64,000 bases of DNA, taken from NCBI GenBank assembly GCA_937960895.1, contig CALCJD010000018.1:30956-94955 (forward strand), in the 5' to 3' direction. This DNA is from an uncultured Spartobacteria bacterium (GTDB lineage: Bacteria; Verrucomicrobiota; Verrucomicrobiia; Chthoniobacterales; Terrimicrobiaceae). Position 1 is the stretch's first letter; every line of letters begins with the position of its first letter. A program made the position numbers and the translations under genes. Below are positions 42,311-51,810 of the stretch, in pieces. Below the pieces are notes generated by a model. It was not told the origin of the DNA. It saw nothing but the letters and a program-made list of their open reading frames with translations, and searched no databases.

Positions 42311-43624
42311 TCAGCGTTTCTGTTTTTTGTCCTGGTAGTTCTGGTACTGCACCTCCTTGCGGCTGGCCTTGCTCAGGGAGCCGCGCCTTTGCAGTTCCTC
42401 CGCCTTTTGCCGCAGCACCCCGTTTTCGGTTTTGAGCAGGCTGCTTTGCGCGACCTCCGGCAGGGCGGCGTTTCGGGCGGCCTGCCGGAGCAGGAGGTCG
42501 GCGGCCTCGCGGGATTTGCCGGCGTCGGCGAGTCGGACGGCCTGTTCCTTGGCGAGACGGTTGCGGGTGAGGGCGGCATTGACCGCGACTTCGGCGCGGA
42601 TCGAGTCCTCCACGGCCTGCGGATCCGCGCTGCGGCGCACCCGGAGCGACCGCCGCTCCGTGGCGGACCGGCCGGATTCGGCGTCATCATAGGAGAGTTC
42701 GACCGACGCCAGGTCGAGCGTTTCGTTTTCTCCCTCCGGCACCTCGCAGGCAATGAGAAAGCGCCGGGTTTGCGCGCCGTAAAAATCGGAGAGGGGAATG
42801 GTGACCGATTGACCGTGAAAAGAGATTTCCTCCTCGCCAAGCACGCCCCTTGCACGGACCCCTTCGGGCAGGGTGATGGTCACGCGGACATTCCGGGCGA
42901 CGACGCTTTTCACCGTGCGCAATTCCCCGGCGAAAATGTCCGGCAGCTTTTCGACGTCCTGCACGTAATAATAGTTGGCGTGGCTGGCCTCCGCCAGCGC
43001 GGTCATGAGGTCCTCGTTGTAGTCATCGCCGAGTCCGACCGTGGACACACTTTGTCCCTCCTCGCGCAATTCCCGGCCCAATCTGGCGAGGTCGGCGGGG
43101 CGGGAGGGGCCGACGTTGGCGTTGCCGTCGGAGAGCAGGATGATGCGGTTGATGTTTTCGCTGTCGAAATACTTCCTCAGCTGGGCGGCGGCCTTTTCCA
43201 CTCCCGCATACAGGGCGGTTCCCCCGCCGGCGCGGATGGCGTGGATTTTCTCCTTCAGGGTTTTCCTCTCCTTCACGCGCTGCGGCGGGATGAGGACCTG
43301 AACCTCGTCGTCGTAAACGACCAGGGAAAACCGGTCGTCGGGTCCGAGTTGATCAAGGGCCACCTCGGCGGCCTGCCGGGCTTTTTCCAGTTTGGCGCCG
43401 GTCATGGACCCCGACCGGTCGAGCGCCACGGCGAGATTGATCGGCAGCGTGCGGCGCCGGGAGGACGCGTCCATGGCGCGCAGTTCGACCTGCAGGAGGG
43501 TCTCCCGGCGCGTGGTCGGGAGGACGTCGCGTTCGGGGGTGACGGTCAGGCGGACCGCCGGTGTTCCCTCGGCCGCACAGAGGGCGAGCGCCGAGGCCGT
43601 GAAGAGCGAAAGCAGGGTCTTCAT
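42311..43624 (-). CDS. secreted VWA domain protein
   Basis: This 437-residue protein starts with a signal peptide (KTLLSLFTASALALCAA). A VWA domain (about 60-240) has the MIDAS DRSGSM (69-74), GGTALYAG with the conserved Thr, and LLSDGNANVG. A beta-rich domain (about 245-330) follows, like the YfbK/DUF3520-type proteins, then a helical, Arg/Lys/Gln-rich tail. It should bind partners in the periplasm through the metal site. It lies upstream of the sensor kinase-regulator pair on the same strand. Confidence 0.85.
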   Translation of the reverse strand: MKTLLSLFTASALALCAAEGTPAVRLTVTPERDVLPTTRRETLLQVELRAMDASSRRRTLPINLAVALDRSGSMTGAKLEKARQAAEVALDQLGPDDRFSLVVYDDEVQVLIPPQRVKERKTLKEKIHAIRAGGGTALYAGVEKAAAQLRKYFDSENINRIILLSDGNANVGPSRPADLARLGRELREEGQSVSTVGLGDDYNEDLMTALAEASHANYYYVQDVEKLPDIFAGELRTVKSVVARNVRVTITLPEGVRARGVLGEEEISFHGQSVTIPLSDFYGAQTRRFLIACEVPEGENETLDLASVELSYDDAESGRSATERRSLRVRRSADPQAVEDSIRAEVAVNAALTRNRLAKEQAVRLADAGKSREAADLLLRQAARNAALPEVAQSSLLKTENGVLRQKAEELQRRGSLSKASRKEVQYQNYQDKKQKR

Positions 43625-43881
43625 GGATCCAGCTTCGCAGCGTGCGCGGCGACGGGTGTCAGACGGAGGTAAGAAGTTTGTAAAAAATTTGTTCGCCGGG
43701 GTGCGCGGCGGGGAGGATTGGAAGGGCCGCCGGGAGCACGTCCGGCCCCGGGAGGATGCGAAATATCCTCGACCCGACCGCGGACTTGCGTAGGTTGAAC
43801 CCGAAAGCCGAGCTTCCCGCAGGGGACGACGGAAGGAGTCCAGGAACTTCGGTTTTCGCGTTGAACCGTTGTTTTTTTGCC

Positions 43882-44229
43882 ATGAAACGCCGAATCGAAA
43901 GGGTGTGTGAAGTCATCAAACGCGAACTGGGGCCGATCATTGGGCGCGAGCTGACCTTCTCCGCGCCGCTGGTCACCGTGAGTGGGGTGGACATCACGCC
44001 CGACCTGAAACAGGCCCACGTCTTCATCAGCGCCATCGGCACCGGGGCGCAGAAGCGGAAGGCGATCGAGACGCTCGAGCATCATCGTGTCCTGCTGCAG
44101 GCCGAGCTTGCCAAACGCGTCGTTCTCAAGCACACACCGCATCTCCATTTCCGAATCGACGAGTCCATCGAACGGGGCACGCGCATCCTGGGCATTCTCG
44201 ACGAGTTGGGATTGGACGAAACCCAATGA
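43882..44229 (+). CDS. rbfA: 30S ribosome-binding factor A
   Basis: The ATG at 43882 gives 115 residues starting MKRRIERVCEVIKRELG, the usual KH-like start of RbfA, with ITPDLKQAHVFISAIG and HLHFRIDESIERGTRI near the end. It assists 16S rRNA maturation. It overlaps the next gene by ATGA and heads the rbfA-nrnA-truB-ribF cluster; infB and nusA are not upstream in the window. The 257-bp spacer to the VWA gene holds the two divergent promoters and no gene that I can see. Confidence 0.93.
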   Translation: MKRRIERVCEVIKRELGPIIGRELTFSAPLVTVSGVDITPDLKQAHVFISAIGTGAQKRKAIETLEHHRVLLQAELAKRVVLKHTPHLHFRIDESIERGTRILGILDELGLDETQ

Positions 44230-45203
44230 ATTGCACATTTGCCGAAATTGAAGCCGCCCTCGGAGGCGCGCAGGACATTCTGGTCGCCAGTCATGTGCGC
44301 CCCGACGGGGATGCGCTCGGCTGCACGATCGCCTTTGCCCTGTGGCTGAAATCCCTGGGGAAGAAGGTGACCGCCTGGAACGAAGAGGGCGTCACCCAGA
44401 AATTTCGCTATCTGCCGGAGCACGAAATCGTGACGCTCCCGGACGCCCAACCGCGGACGTTTGACGCCGTCGTTGCGCTGGACAACTCGGTGAAAAACCG
44501 CCTCGGCACGGTCTGGAAATCCGTCGCCTCCACGAAGCTGCTCGTCAACATCGACCATCACGTCAGCAACGAGGGCTACGGCGACCTGAACTACATCGAT
44601 CCGGGCGCGCCGGCCACCGGGCAGATCCTTTTCGAATTCTTCCGGGACCGCGGCGTGGCCCTCACGCCGGCGATGGCGGCCAATCTTTTTGCGGCCATTT
44701 CGACGGACACCGGATCGTTCCAATACCGCGGCACCGACGCCCGCACCTTCCGGGCTGCCGCCGGACTGATTGAGGCCGGTGTGGATGTCGCGGAAATTTC
44801 CCGCCAGATGTACGAGAGCCAGCCCATGCGGCGGCTCGAGCTCCTGCGTTACGCCCTCAACCAGGCCCGGTTCAGCTGTGACGGTCACCTGGTCAGCTTT
44901 TCCCTGCCGCTTTCCGCGGTCGAGGAACTGGGCGTGCTGCCGGAGGACAACGAAGGCATCATCGACCATCTGCGGTCCGTGGACGGCGTGGTTGTCGCGG
45001 TGTTTTTCGAGGAACTGGCCGACGGCATGATCCGGGTCAGCTCCCGATCGAAGGATGAACGCGTGGATGTCTGCAAGATCTGCAAACAATTCGGAGGCGG
45101 CGGTCACCCGCTCGCCGCCGGGGCGCGGATCCAGGGCTCCCTGGCCGCGGTGGAAGAAATGTTTTTGGAAGCTGTTTGTCATGAAATCCGTAACCGAAAC
45201 TGA
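44226..45203 (+). CDS. nrnA: DHH/DHHA1 phosphoesterase, oligoribonuclease NrnA-like
   Basis: This 325-residue protein has ASHVRPDGDALGC (22-33) with metal-binding His and Asp, LDNSVKN, the DHH triad at 110-112 in VNIDHHVSN, and STDTGSFQY. The DHHA1 domain carries FGGGGHPLAAGA near residue 295. NrnA degrades short RNAs and dephosphorylates pAp. It starts in an ATGA overlap with rbfA and overlaps truB by 23 bp. Confidence 0.92.
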   Translation: MNCTFAEIEAALGGAQDILVASHVRPDGDALGCTIAFALWLKSLGKKVTAWNEEGVTQKFRYLPEHEIVTLPDAQPRTFDAVVALDNSVKNRLGTVWKSVASTKLLVNIDHHVSNEGYGDLNYIDPGAPATGQILFEFFRDRGVALTPAMAANLFAAISTDTGSFQYRGTDARTFRAAAGLIEAGVDVAEISRQMYESQPMRRLELLRYALNQARFSCDGHLVSFSLPLSAVEELGVLPEDNEGIIDHLRSVDGVVVAVFFEELADGMIRVSSRSKDERVDVCKICKQFGGGGHPLAAGARIQGSLAAVEEMFLEAVCHEIRNRN

Positions 45204-45906
45204 CGGCGTTCTCCTCGTGGACAAGGCGCCGGGCATGACGTCGCACGATGTTGTGGCCATCACGCGCCGGGCCCTGAACACAAAGAAGGTCGGGCATTGC
45301 GGCACCCTGGACCCGCTGGCCACCGGTCTGCTCATCATCACCATCGGCCGGGGAACCAAGATCCAGGATCTTCTCATGAGCGAGGACAAGGAATACGTCG
45401 GCACGCTCAAGCTGGGAGAGATCACCGGCAGCCAGGATGCGCAGGGGGAAATCATCGAAACGCGTCCCATCCCGGGGGACCTCTCCTATGGCCAGATCGA
45501 GGCCGCGTTCCAGAGGTTCAAGGGCGATTTTTATCAGACGCCGCCCATGGTGAGTGCGATCAAGAAGGACGGCGTGCCGCTTTACAAGCTGGCCCGGCAG
45601 GGCAAGAAGGTCGAGCGCGAGCCGCGGTTCGTCCGCGTGTACGCCTTTGACATCAAGGAGGTGCGCCTGCCGGAGGTCGACTTCCGTGTGGTGTGCAGCA
45701 AGGGGTTTTATGTCCGCACTTACGCGCACGACATCGGGGAGGCGCTCGGGTGCGGCGCCCATTTGAGTGCGCTGCGCCGCACCAAGTCCGGACGTTTCAG
45801 CGTCGACGGCGCCGTCACGGTCGAGGAGCTCAAGAACCTGCCGCGGGAGGAACTGGTCCGGCGCGTGCTGTCGCTGCCCGAGGTTTCGCGGCTGCGCGGA
45901 GCGTAG
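45181..45906 (+). CDS. truB: tRNA pseudouridine(55) synthase
   Basis: The ATG at 45181, inside the end of nrnA, gives 241 residues with the normal N-terminus DGVLLVDKAPGMTSHDVV. Catalytic Asp44 lies in GHCGTLDPLATGLL; later motifs are KGDFYQTPPMVSAIKKDG, GKKVEREPR and CSKGFYVRTYAHDIGEALG. It modifies U55 of the T-arm. The C-terminal PUA-like extension is short. Confidence 0.94.
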   Translation: MKSVTETDGVLLVDKAPGMTSHDVVAITRRALNTKKVGHCGTLDPLATGLLIITIGRGTKIQDLLMSEDKEYVGTLKLGEITGSQDAQGEIIETRPIPGDLSYGQIEAAFQRFKGDFYQTPPMVSAIKKDGVPLYKLARQGKKVEREPRFVRVYAFDIKEVRLPEVDFRVVCSKGFYVRTYAHDIGEALGCGAHLSALRRTKSGRFSVDGAVTVEELKNLPREELVRRVLSLPEVSRLRGA

Positions 45907-45963
45907 GAAGCCGGGCCGCCGCCCGGCGCCATTCCGTGTCGTGAATCCCCATCCGCCTGGACC

Positions 45964-46908
45964 TTGAAAATCCTTTCCTCCATTGCCCAGCTGTCCGAAA
46001 TCCCCGGGCCTCTCTGCGTGGCCATCGGGGTCTTTGACGGCGTGCACCTGGGGCACCAGGAACTGATCCGCCGCACCCGGGAGGAGGCCGCCCGGGTGCA
46101 GGGGACGCCGGTGGTTCTGACCTTTCACCCCCATCCCGTGCGGGTTCTGCGTCCGGAATCGGCGCCCCACCTGCTGACCTCCACGCCGCACAAACAGCGC
46201 CTGATCGAGGCGCAGGGGTGTCCGGTCTTGGTGTGTCAGGATTTCACTCGCGAATTCGCCGCGCAGCCGCCGGAGGTGTTCATTGAGGCACTGGCCGCCG
46301 CCGCCCGGCCGCTGAGCCGGATCTGCGTGGGGCACAACTGGGCGTTTGGACGAAACCGCTCGGGCAATGTCGCCCTGCTGGAGGAACTGGGCCGCCGGCT
46401 TGGCTTTGCAACGATGGAAATCGATCCCGTGGTGGTCGACGGCGATCTCGTGAGCAGCACGAGGATTCGGCGGGCGGTGGAGGCGGGGGATTTTGCCACG
46501 GCCCGCCGGTTGCTGGGGCGCGATTACACCATTCTCGGAACGGTCCGCCACGGCCGTCAACTGGGCGGGCGCATCGGATTTCCCACCGCCAACCTCGCCG
46601 CGCACAACGAACAGTTTCCGCCGGACGGCGTTTATGCGGTCCGTGCCAAACTGCGCGACAGATGGCTGGGCGGGGTGGCTAACATCGGCACGCGTCCCAC
46701 GGTGAACGACACCCCCGAGCGGCTTCTCGAGGTCCATCTGTTCGGATTTTCCGACCGGTGTTACGGCGAGGACATCGAGGTCCGCTTTGAAAAATTCCTG
46801 CGGTCGGAGCGGAGGTTTCCCTCGGTTGACGCCCTCAAGGAGCAGATCAGCCGGGACGCGGAGGAGGCGCGGCGGGTGCTGGAGGGCGGAACCCCGCCGG
46901 CGTGTTGA
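45964..46908 (+). CDS. ribF: bifunctional riboflavin kinase/FAD synthetase
   Basis: This 314-residue protein makes FMN and FAD. The N-terminal nucleotidyl transferase has IGVFDGVHLGHQEL and SSTRIRRAVEAGD; the C-terminal kinase has GRIGFPTANL, DGVYAV and GVANIGTRPTVN, ending LFGFSDRCYGEDIEVRF. The start is a TTG; no nearer ATG keeps the first beta-strand. It is 57 bp after truB and converges on aroE with a 3-bp gap. Confidence 0.93.
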   Translation: MKILSSIAQLSEIPGPLCVAIGVFDGVHLGHQELIRRTREEAARVQGTPVVLTFHPHPVRVLRPESAPHLLTSTPHKQRLIEAQGCPVLVCQDFTREFAAQPPEVFIEALAAAARPLSRICVGHNWAFGRNRSGNVALLEELGRRLGFATMEIDPVVVDGDLVSSTRIRRAVEAGDFATARRLLGRDYTILGTVRHGRQLGGRIGFPTANLAAHNEQFPPDGVYAVRAKLRDRWLGGVANIGTRPTVNDTPERLLEVHLFGFSDRCYGEDIEVRFEKFLRSERRFPSVDALKEQISRDAEEARRVLEGGTPPAC

Positions 46909-46911
46909 GTC

Positions 46912-47829
46912 TCAGCCCTTCAGCAGGGCCGACCGCATGACCTCGAGCGGGGCGGGGCGGTTGAACCAGATTTCGAAAGACAGGGCGCCCTGATGCAGCA
47001 GCATGGAGAGGCCATTGGCCGTGCGGGCCCCGGCGGCGCGTCCGTCCTCGATCAAGCGCGTGTCCCCCGCGGCGTAGACCGTGTCGTAAATCATCAGATT
47101 GGCCGTGAGCAATCCGGCCGGGATCAGCGCGGGATCCGTGCGTTTCATGCCCACGGAGGAGGCGTTGATCACGATGTCCACGTGCTCGAGTTGCTCCCGG
47201 AGGGCCGGTTCCCGGTGGGGGATGGCCAGGAGACGGTCCATGGGACCGATCAGGCGTTCGCTGCGGAAATAAGGAGCCAGCTCGGCGGCCAGTGCGGCGG
47301 CCTTTTCATAGGTGCGATTGACGAGCACAAGCCGCTCGCAACCTTCCAGGGCGCACTGGACCGCAATGGCGCGGCCGGCTCCGCCGCCGGCTCCGAGGAG
47401 CATCACACGCAGGTCGCGGAGGTCCACGTAAAACTCCTCGCGGATGGCGCGCAGCAGTCCGGGACCGTCGGTGTTGAATCCGATGAGCCGGTCGCCGTCC
47501 ACCACCACGGTGTTCACCGCGCCGGATTTGCGGGCGTAATCGTCGGCTTCATCCACGGCGGCCAGCGCGCCCGCCTTGTGCGGGATGGTCACATTGGTGC
47601 CGAGAAAGCCCGCCTGGGGAAGGGCGCGCAGAGTGTCGGCCAGTTCTTCCGGACGGACGTGGATTTTGACGTATTGCGCGTCAATTCCGCAGGCCTGCAA
47701 CGCGGCGTTGTGAAAGCCCGGCGAACGGCTGTGCGCCACGGGGTCGCCCAGGACGGAAAGGCGGGCAGGCGGCGCGAGCGCGGAGAGTTTTCCGCTTTTC
47801 AGATCGGCGGGAGTGAAAACGTCGCTCAT
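46912..47829 (-). CDS. aroE: shikimate dehydrogenase
   Basis: This 305-residue protein has the shikimate-binding domain with VLGDPVAHSRSP, GTNVTIPHKAGAL (catalytic Lys) and GFNTDGPG, and an NADP-binding domain with LLGAGGGAGRAIA followed by VNRTYEKA. INASSVGM and the C-terminal MLLHQGALSFEIW complete the family pattern. It reduces 3-dehydroshikimate; aroK at 37.3 kb does the next step. It lies 71 bp downstream of gltX. Confidence 0.94.
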   Translation of the reverse strand: MSDVFTPADLKSGKLSALAPPARLSVLGDPVAHSRSPGFHNAALQACGIDAQYVKIHVRPEELADTLRALPQAGFLGTNVTIPHKAGALAAVDEADDYARKSGAVNTVVVDGDRLIGFNTDGPGLLRAIREEFYVDLRDLRVMLLGAGGGAGRAIAVQCALEGCERLVLVNRTYEKAAALAAELAPYFRSERLIGPMDRLLAIPHREPALREQLEHVDIVINASSVGMKRTDPALIPAGLLTANLMIYDTVYAAGDTRLIEDGRAAGARTANGLSMLLHQGALSFEIWFNRPAPLEVMRSALLKG

Positions 47830-47900
47830 GGGTCAACGGACGGATTCCGGGTTTGGGGGCCGGACGGCACGGGAACGCGGTCTGGCGTCGGCCGGTTTTT

Positions 47901-49217
47901 TCATGCCACGCCTTTTGCGGCGCGTTCGAAACGTGCCAGCACGCGCTCCTTGCCGAGCACCTCGAACATCTCGTAGAGGCCCGGTCCCACCGACTTGCCG
48001 CTCACCGCCACGCGGGCGGGATGGACGAGGGCGCCGGCCTTGACGCCCCGGGCGGCGGCCGTTTCCTTGAGCCGCGCCTCGATGGCGGCATGGGTCCAGT
48101 CCGAAAGATCCTTCAGCGCCTCGCCGAGGGCCTCGAGATTTTCCAGGGCGCCGGGCTGTTTGAGTTTTTCGGCGGACTCGGGTTCGATCGGATAATCTTC
48201 GGTGAAAAGGAATCCGATCCACGACGGCACGTCGTTCAGATGTTTGACCTTGGCCTTGACGATCGACAGGGCCTTGAGCAGTTCCTCCCGCGTGCCGTAG
48301 GCAATGCCCGCCTTTTCCACAAAGGGCAGGGCCAGCTCCGCAAAGCGCTCGAGGCTCATGTGCAGAAGATACTGACCGTTGAGCCAGAAACACTTGTCGA
48401 GGTCGAAAATGGCGTTGCGGCGGTTGATTTTTCCGAGGTCGAAAATTTCCCGCACTTCCGAAAGCGGCACGATTTCGCGGTTGTCCCCGGGCGACCAGCC
48501 GAGCAGGCAGAGGTAGTTCAGCACCGCTTCGGGGGCGTATCCGTTGTCGACGAAATACTGCACGCTCGAGCCGCCGTCGCGCTTGCTCAGTTTTTTGCCC
48601 TCGTGGTTGAGGATGAGCGGAATGTGGGCGAACTGGGGCGGCGTGACGCCCAGGGCCTGGTAGAGCTCGATGTGCTTGGGCGTGTTGGAAAGGTGATCCT
48701 CGCCGCGAATGACGTGGGTCATCTTCATCTCGATGTCGTCGACGACATTGACGAAGTGGAAAATCCACGAGCCGTCCGGACGACGGATGGTCATGTCCGG
48801 GTGGGTCACCGGGTTGGACATGTCGAAGGTGATGGTGCCGCAGACCAGATCGTGCACGGTCACGGATTTCCGCGGGGAGCGGAACCGGATGGCGCCCTCG
48901 TCCTCGTAGGTGTGCCCGCCGGCCTGGAGTTTGGCGAGGTAGGATTCATAAATGCTGTTGCGCTCGCTCTGACGATACGGGCCGTGGTCGCCGCCGCGGT
49001 CGGGACCTTCGTCCCAGTCGAGACCCAGCCAGTTGAGGCCGTCATAGATCGCCTGAAGGGCCTCGGCGGTGTTGCGTTTGTCATCGGTGTCCTCGACGCG
49101 GAGGATCATTTTGCCGCCGTGCTTGCGGGCAAACAGCCAGTTGAAGAGCGCGGTGCGGGCGCCTCCGACATGGAGGTAACCGGTGGGTGAGGGTGCGAAA
49201 CGGGTGCGAACGGACAT
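47901..49217 (-). CDS. gltX: glutamate-tRNA ligase
   Basis: This 438-residue class I synthetase charges tRNA-Glu. The HIGH-like signature is FAPSPTGYLHVGGARTALFNW-type sequence (residues 7-27), and the KMSKS equivalent is KKLSKRDG. IFHFVNVVDDIEMKMTHVIRGEDH is intact. At 438 residues it is somewhat shorter than most bacterial GluRS (about 465-480), mainly in the C-terminal anticodon-binding part. Discriminating or non-discriminating type cannot be told here. Confidence 0.94.
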   Translation of the reverse strand: MSVRTRFAPSPTGYLHVGGARTALFNWLFARKHGGKMILRVEDTDDKRNTAEALQAIYDGLNWLGLDWDEGPDRGGDHGPYRQSERNSIYESYLAKLQAGGHTYEDEGAIRFRSPRKSVTVHDLVCGTITFDMSNPVTHPDMTIRRPDGSWIFHFVNVVDDIEMKMTHVIRGEDHLSNTPKHIELYQALGVTPPQFAHIPLILNHEGKKLSKRDGGSSVQYFVDNGYAPEAVLNYLCLLGWSPGDNREIVPLSEVREIFDLGKINRRNAIFDLDKCFWLNGQYLLHMSLERFAELALPFVEKAGIAYGTREELLKALSIVKAKVKHLNDVPSWIGFLFTEDYPIEPESAEKLKQPGALENLEALGEALKDLSDWTHAAIEARLKETAAARGVKAGALVHPARVAVSGKSVGPGLYEMFEVLGKERVLARFERAAKGVA

Positions 49218-49251
49218 TTCTTATTCCTGTAATGCTGAATCCTGTCTAAAA

Positions 49252-49713
49252 ATGCCAAGCATGACTCTCCAAGCCCAAGTTGACAACGACATAAAAGAAG
49301 CGATGCGTGCCAAGGACATGCCGCGGCTCAACACCCTGCGCATGCTCAAGGCGGCGCTGAAGAACGCGGCCATCGAAAAGGGCGGGGCGGATGCCGTCCT
49401 GGACGACGCCGAGGCTGCCGCCGTCATTCGCAAGCAGATCAAGCAGCGCCAGGATTCCGTGGAGGGTTATGAAAAAGGCGGCCGCCCCGAGCTGGCCGCG
49501 GGTGAAAAGGCCGAGATCGAGATCCTTTCCACCTACCTGCCCAAGGGGCTTTCCGCCGAGGAAATCACCGTCCTGGTCCGGGAGGCCATCGCCGAGGCCG
49601 GCGCGACCTCGAAACAGCAGATGGGCGCGGTCATGAAAATCGTCACCGCCAGGGCGGCGGGACGGGCCGACGGACGCACGCTGAGCGCGGAGGTGCAAAA
49701 ACAACTGGGCTGA
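49252..49713 (+). CDS. GatB/YqeY domain protein
   Basis: The ATG at 49252 gives 153 residues; the ATG at 49261 would remove three. The protein is a single GatB/YqeY domain with IKEAMRAKDMPRLNTLRMLKAALKN, KQIKQRQDSVEGY, EIEILSTYLPKGLSAEEI and GAVMKIVTARAAGRADG, ending in VQKQLG. The domain is related to the tRNA-binding tail of the Asp-tRNA/Glu-tRNA amidotransferase. It is divergent from gltX, a fitting neighbour, but its function is unproven. Confidence 0.9.
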   Translation: MPSMTLQAQVDNDIKEAMRAKDMPRLNTLRMLKAALKNAAIEKGGADAVLDDAEAAAVIRKQIKQRQDSVEGYEKGGRPELAAGEKAEIEILSTYLPKGLSAEEITVLVREAIAEAGATSKQQMGAVMKIVTARAAGRADGRTLSAEVQKQLG

Positions 49714-49795
49714 ACCCTCCCTCGCCATCCCGGCGGCCCGACTCCGGTCCCTGCCCCCGCGGCCGGAGTCCCCGCCCGGAAGCGCTCCCTTTCGC

Positions 49796-50488
49796 ATGCC
49801 TTCTCCCTCCCTCAGCGCCGTCATTGTCGCCGCCGGTTCCAGTCGCCGGATGGGTTTTGACAAACTCACCGCGCCGCTGCGCGGACGCCCGCTGGTCGCC
49901 CACAGCCTGGCCGCCTTCGAGGCGTGTCCCGACGTCGGCTCCATCATCCTGGTTTGTTCCGGCGAGCGCATGGCGGAGTTCGAAAAAATCGCCGCTCCGT
50001 TCGGCAAGGTCCGCGAGGTGGTGGCGGGCGGAAGGGAACGGGTGCATTCCGTCCTGGCCGGGGTCAATGCCCTGGCGGACCGGGCTCCCGCGTTTGTCGC
50101 CGTGCACGACGGCGCCCGGCCGCTCATCACGCCGTCCGCCATATCCGCCTGTTACGCCGCGGCCCGGGAAGCCGGGGCCGCCGTCTGTGGGGAACCGGTC
50201 ACCGACACCCTGCATCGTGCGGATCCGGACGGTTTCCTGAAGGAAACCGTCTCCCGCGAGCACCTCTGGCGCATGCAGACCCCGCAGATTGCCGAGACCG
50301 CGGTCCTGAGAACCCTGCTCCTCGGGGCCCGGGAGGCCGGGGAGGCCGTCACGGACGAAATTTCCCTTCTCCTCCGGGCGGGCCGGAAGGCCCGGGTGGT
50401 GGAAAATCCCGATTGGAACCTCAAGGTGACCTATCCCCGGGATCTCGCCCTGGCCGAGATGCTCCTGCAAAGCCGCGAGACGCGGTAA
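49796..50488 (+). CDS. ispD: 2-C-methyl-D-erythritol 4-phosphate cytidylyltransferase
   Basis: This 230-residue enzyme makes CDP-methylerythritol in the non-mevalonate isoprenoid pathway. VIVAAGSSRRMGFDK is the CTP-binding loop; VAGGRERVHSVLAG, VHDGARPLI, LWRMQTPQI and VTDEISLLLRAG are diagnostic, and NLKVTYPRDLALAE ends it. No ispF is adjacent. The 82-bp spacer before it holds a GACTCCGG/CCGGAGTC stem. Confidence 0.94.
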   Translation: MPSPSLSAVIVAAGSSRRMGFDKLTAPLRGRPLVAHSLAAFEACPDVGSIILVCSGERMAEFEKIAAPFGKVREVVAGGRERVHSVLAGVNALADRAPAFVAVHDGARPLITPSAISACYAAAREAGAAVCGEPVTDTLHRADPDGFLKETVSREHLWRMQTPQIAETAVLRTLLLGAREAGEAVTDEISLLLRAGRKARVVENPDWNLKVTYPRDLALAEMLLQSRETR

Positions 50489-50544
50489 TTTGCTTCCCGC
50501 TCTTTCCTTCCGCGACTTTTGGTGTTCATTAGGCGTCTCCCTTT

Positions 50545-51810
50545 ATGAAATCCCAACTCACAACCCTTCCTTCAGGCCTTCGGATTGCGACCTGCGAAAT
50601 GCCGCACGCCGAGACCGCGGCGCTTGGCATCTGGGCCGGGGTGGGGGGGCGTCATGAGCCGGCCCGACTCAACGGCATCTCCCATTTCATCGAACACATG
50701 CTCTTCAAGGGCACGGCCCGGCGTTCGGCGCGCCGGATCATGGAGGAGGTCGAGGGGGTCGGCGGCGACATGAACGCCTTCACGGCCGAGGAACGCACCT
50801 GTTATTACGCGGCGGCGGCTTCCGAATATTTTCCGAGGCTCTGTGACGTCCTGAGCGACCTGTATTTGAACCCGCGCTTCCACCCCGTCGACATCGAGCG
50901 CGAGCGCGGCGTGATCGGCGAGGAAATCCTCATGTACCGCGACGAACCCGCGTCGTATGTGCAGGAGGTTCTCAACGAAAATTTCTGGCCGAATCATGCA
51001 CTGGGGCGTCCGCTCACCGGAACGGTGAAGACCATCGAACGCTTCACCCGGCAGGATTTTCTGGACTACCGCACGTCCCATTATCATGCGCAGACGACGG
51101 TGGTTTCCGCGGCGGGAAAAATCCGTCACGAGGAGGTGGTCGAACGGATGGCCGCGCTGCTGGAAACCATCCCCACCGGCCGCCGGGTACGGGCTTCGTC
51201 GGCACCTGAGCCGCAGGACACCCCCCGCATCGTGCTTGATCCGCGCGACACCCAGCAAACCCAGCTGGCCATGGGCGTGCCCGGAGCCAGCCATCACGAT
51301 CCTCGGCGTTACGCGCTGCAGATTTTGCACACGATCCTCGGCGGCAACGCCAGTTCGCGGCTCTTCCAGGAACTCCGGGAAAAGCGCGGACTGTGTTATT
51401 CGGTGAGCACGCATCCGTCGTGTTTTGAGGACACCGGCATGCTGAACATTTCGCTCGGTCTCGACCGGCGCAACATCGAGAAATCCCTGCGCCTGATTCT
51501 CGCCGCCTTCGAGGAGGTGAAGGCCCGGCCGCCGCGTCCCGCCGAACTGAAGCGCGCCAAGGAATACGCCGTCGGCACCAGCCGGATGTCCCTGGAGCGC
51601 ACCTCGAGCCAGAACATGCGCCTGGGCGGTTCGGTGTTGGTCTACGGCCAAATCGTCGATCCGGAGGAGGTTCATGCCAGGCTGCGGGCCGTCACCGCCG
51701 AGGAAGTGCAGGCGGCGGCCGTGGACTTCCTTGATCCCCGCCGGGCCACCGTCGCCATCGTCGGTCCGTCGCCGGAGGCCGCCGAGATCGAAAAAATCCT
51801 GCTGTCATGA
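50545..51810 (+). CDS. M16 family zinc peptidase (processing-protease type)
   Basis: This 421-residue protein is a soluble M16B-type peptidase. The inverted zinc motif HFIEH is at 47-51 in GISHFIEHMLFKGT, and the third ligand is the Glu pair near 126-127 in RGVIGEEI. GGDMNAFTAEERTCYYA and the C-terminal RLFQELREKRGLCYSV are standard. The ATG at 50545 leaves no signal peptide. It overlaps the HAD gene by ATGA. Confidence 0.92.
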   Translation: MKSQLTTLPSGLRIATCEMPHAETAALGIWAGVGGRHEPARLNGISHFIEHMLFKGTARRSARRIMEEVEGVGGDMNAFTAEERTCYYAAAASEYFPRLCDVLSDLYLNPRFHPVDIERERGVIGEEILMYRDEPASYVQEVLNENFWPNHALGRPLTGTVKTIERFTRQDFLDYRTSHYHAQTTVVSAAGKIRHEEVVERMAALLETIPTGRRVRASSAPEPQDTPRIVLDPRDTQQTQLAMGVPGASHHDPRRYALQILHTILGGNASSRLFQELREKRGLCYSVSTHPSCFEDTGMLNISLGLDRRNIEKSLRLILAAFEEVKARPPRPAELKRAKEYAVGTSRMSLERTSSQNMRLGGSVLVYGQIVDPEEVHARLRAVTAEEVQAAAVDFLDPRRATVAIVGPSPEAAEIEKILLS

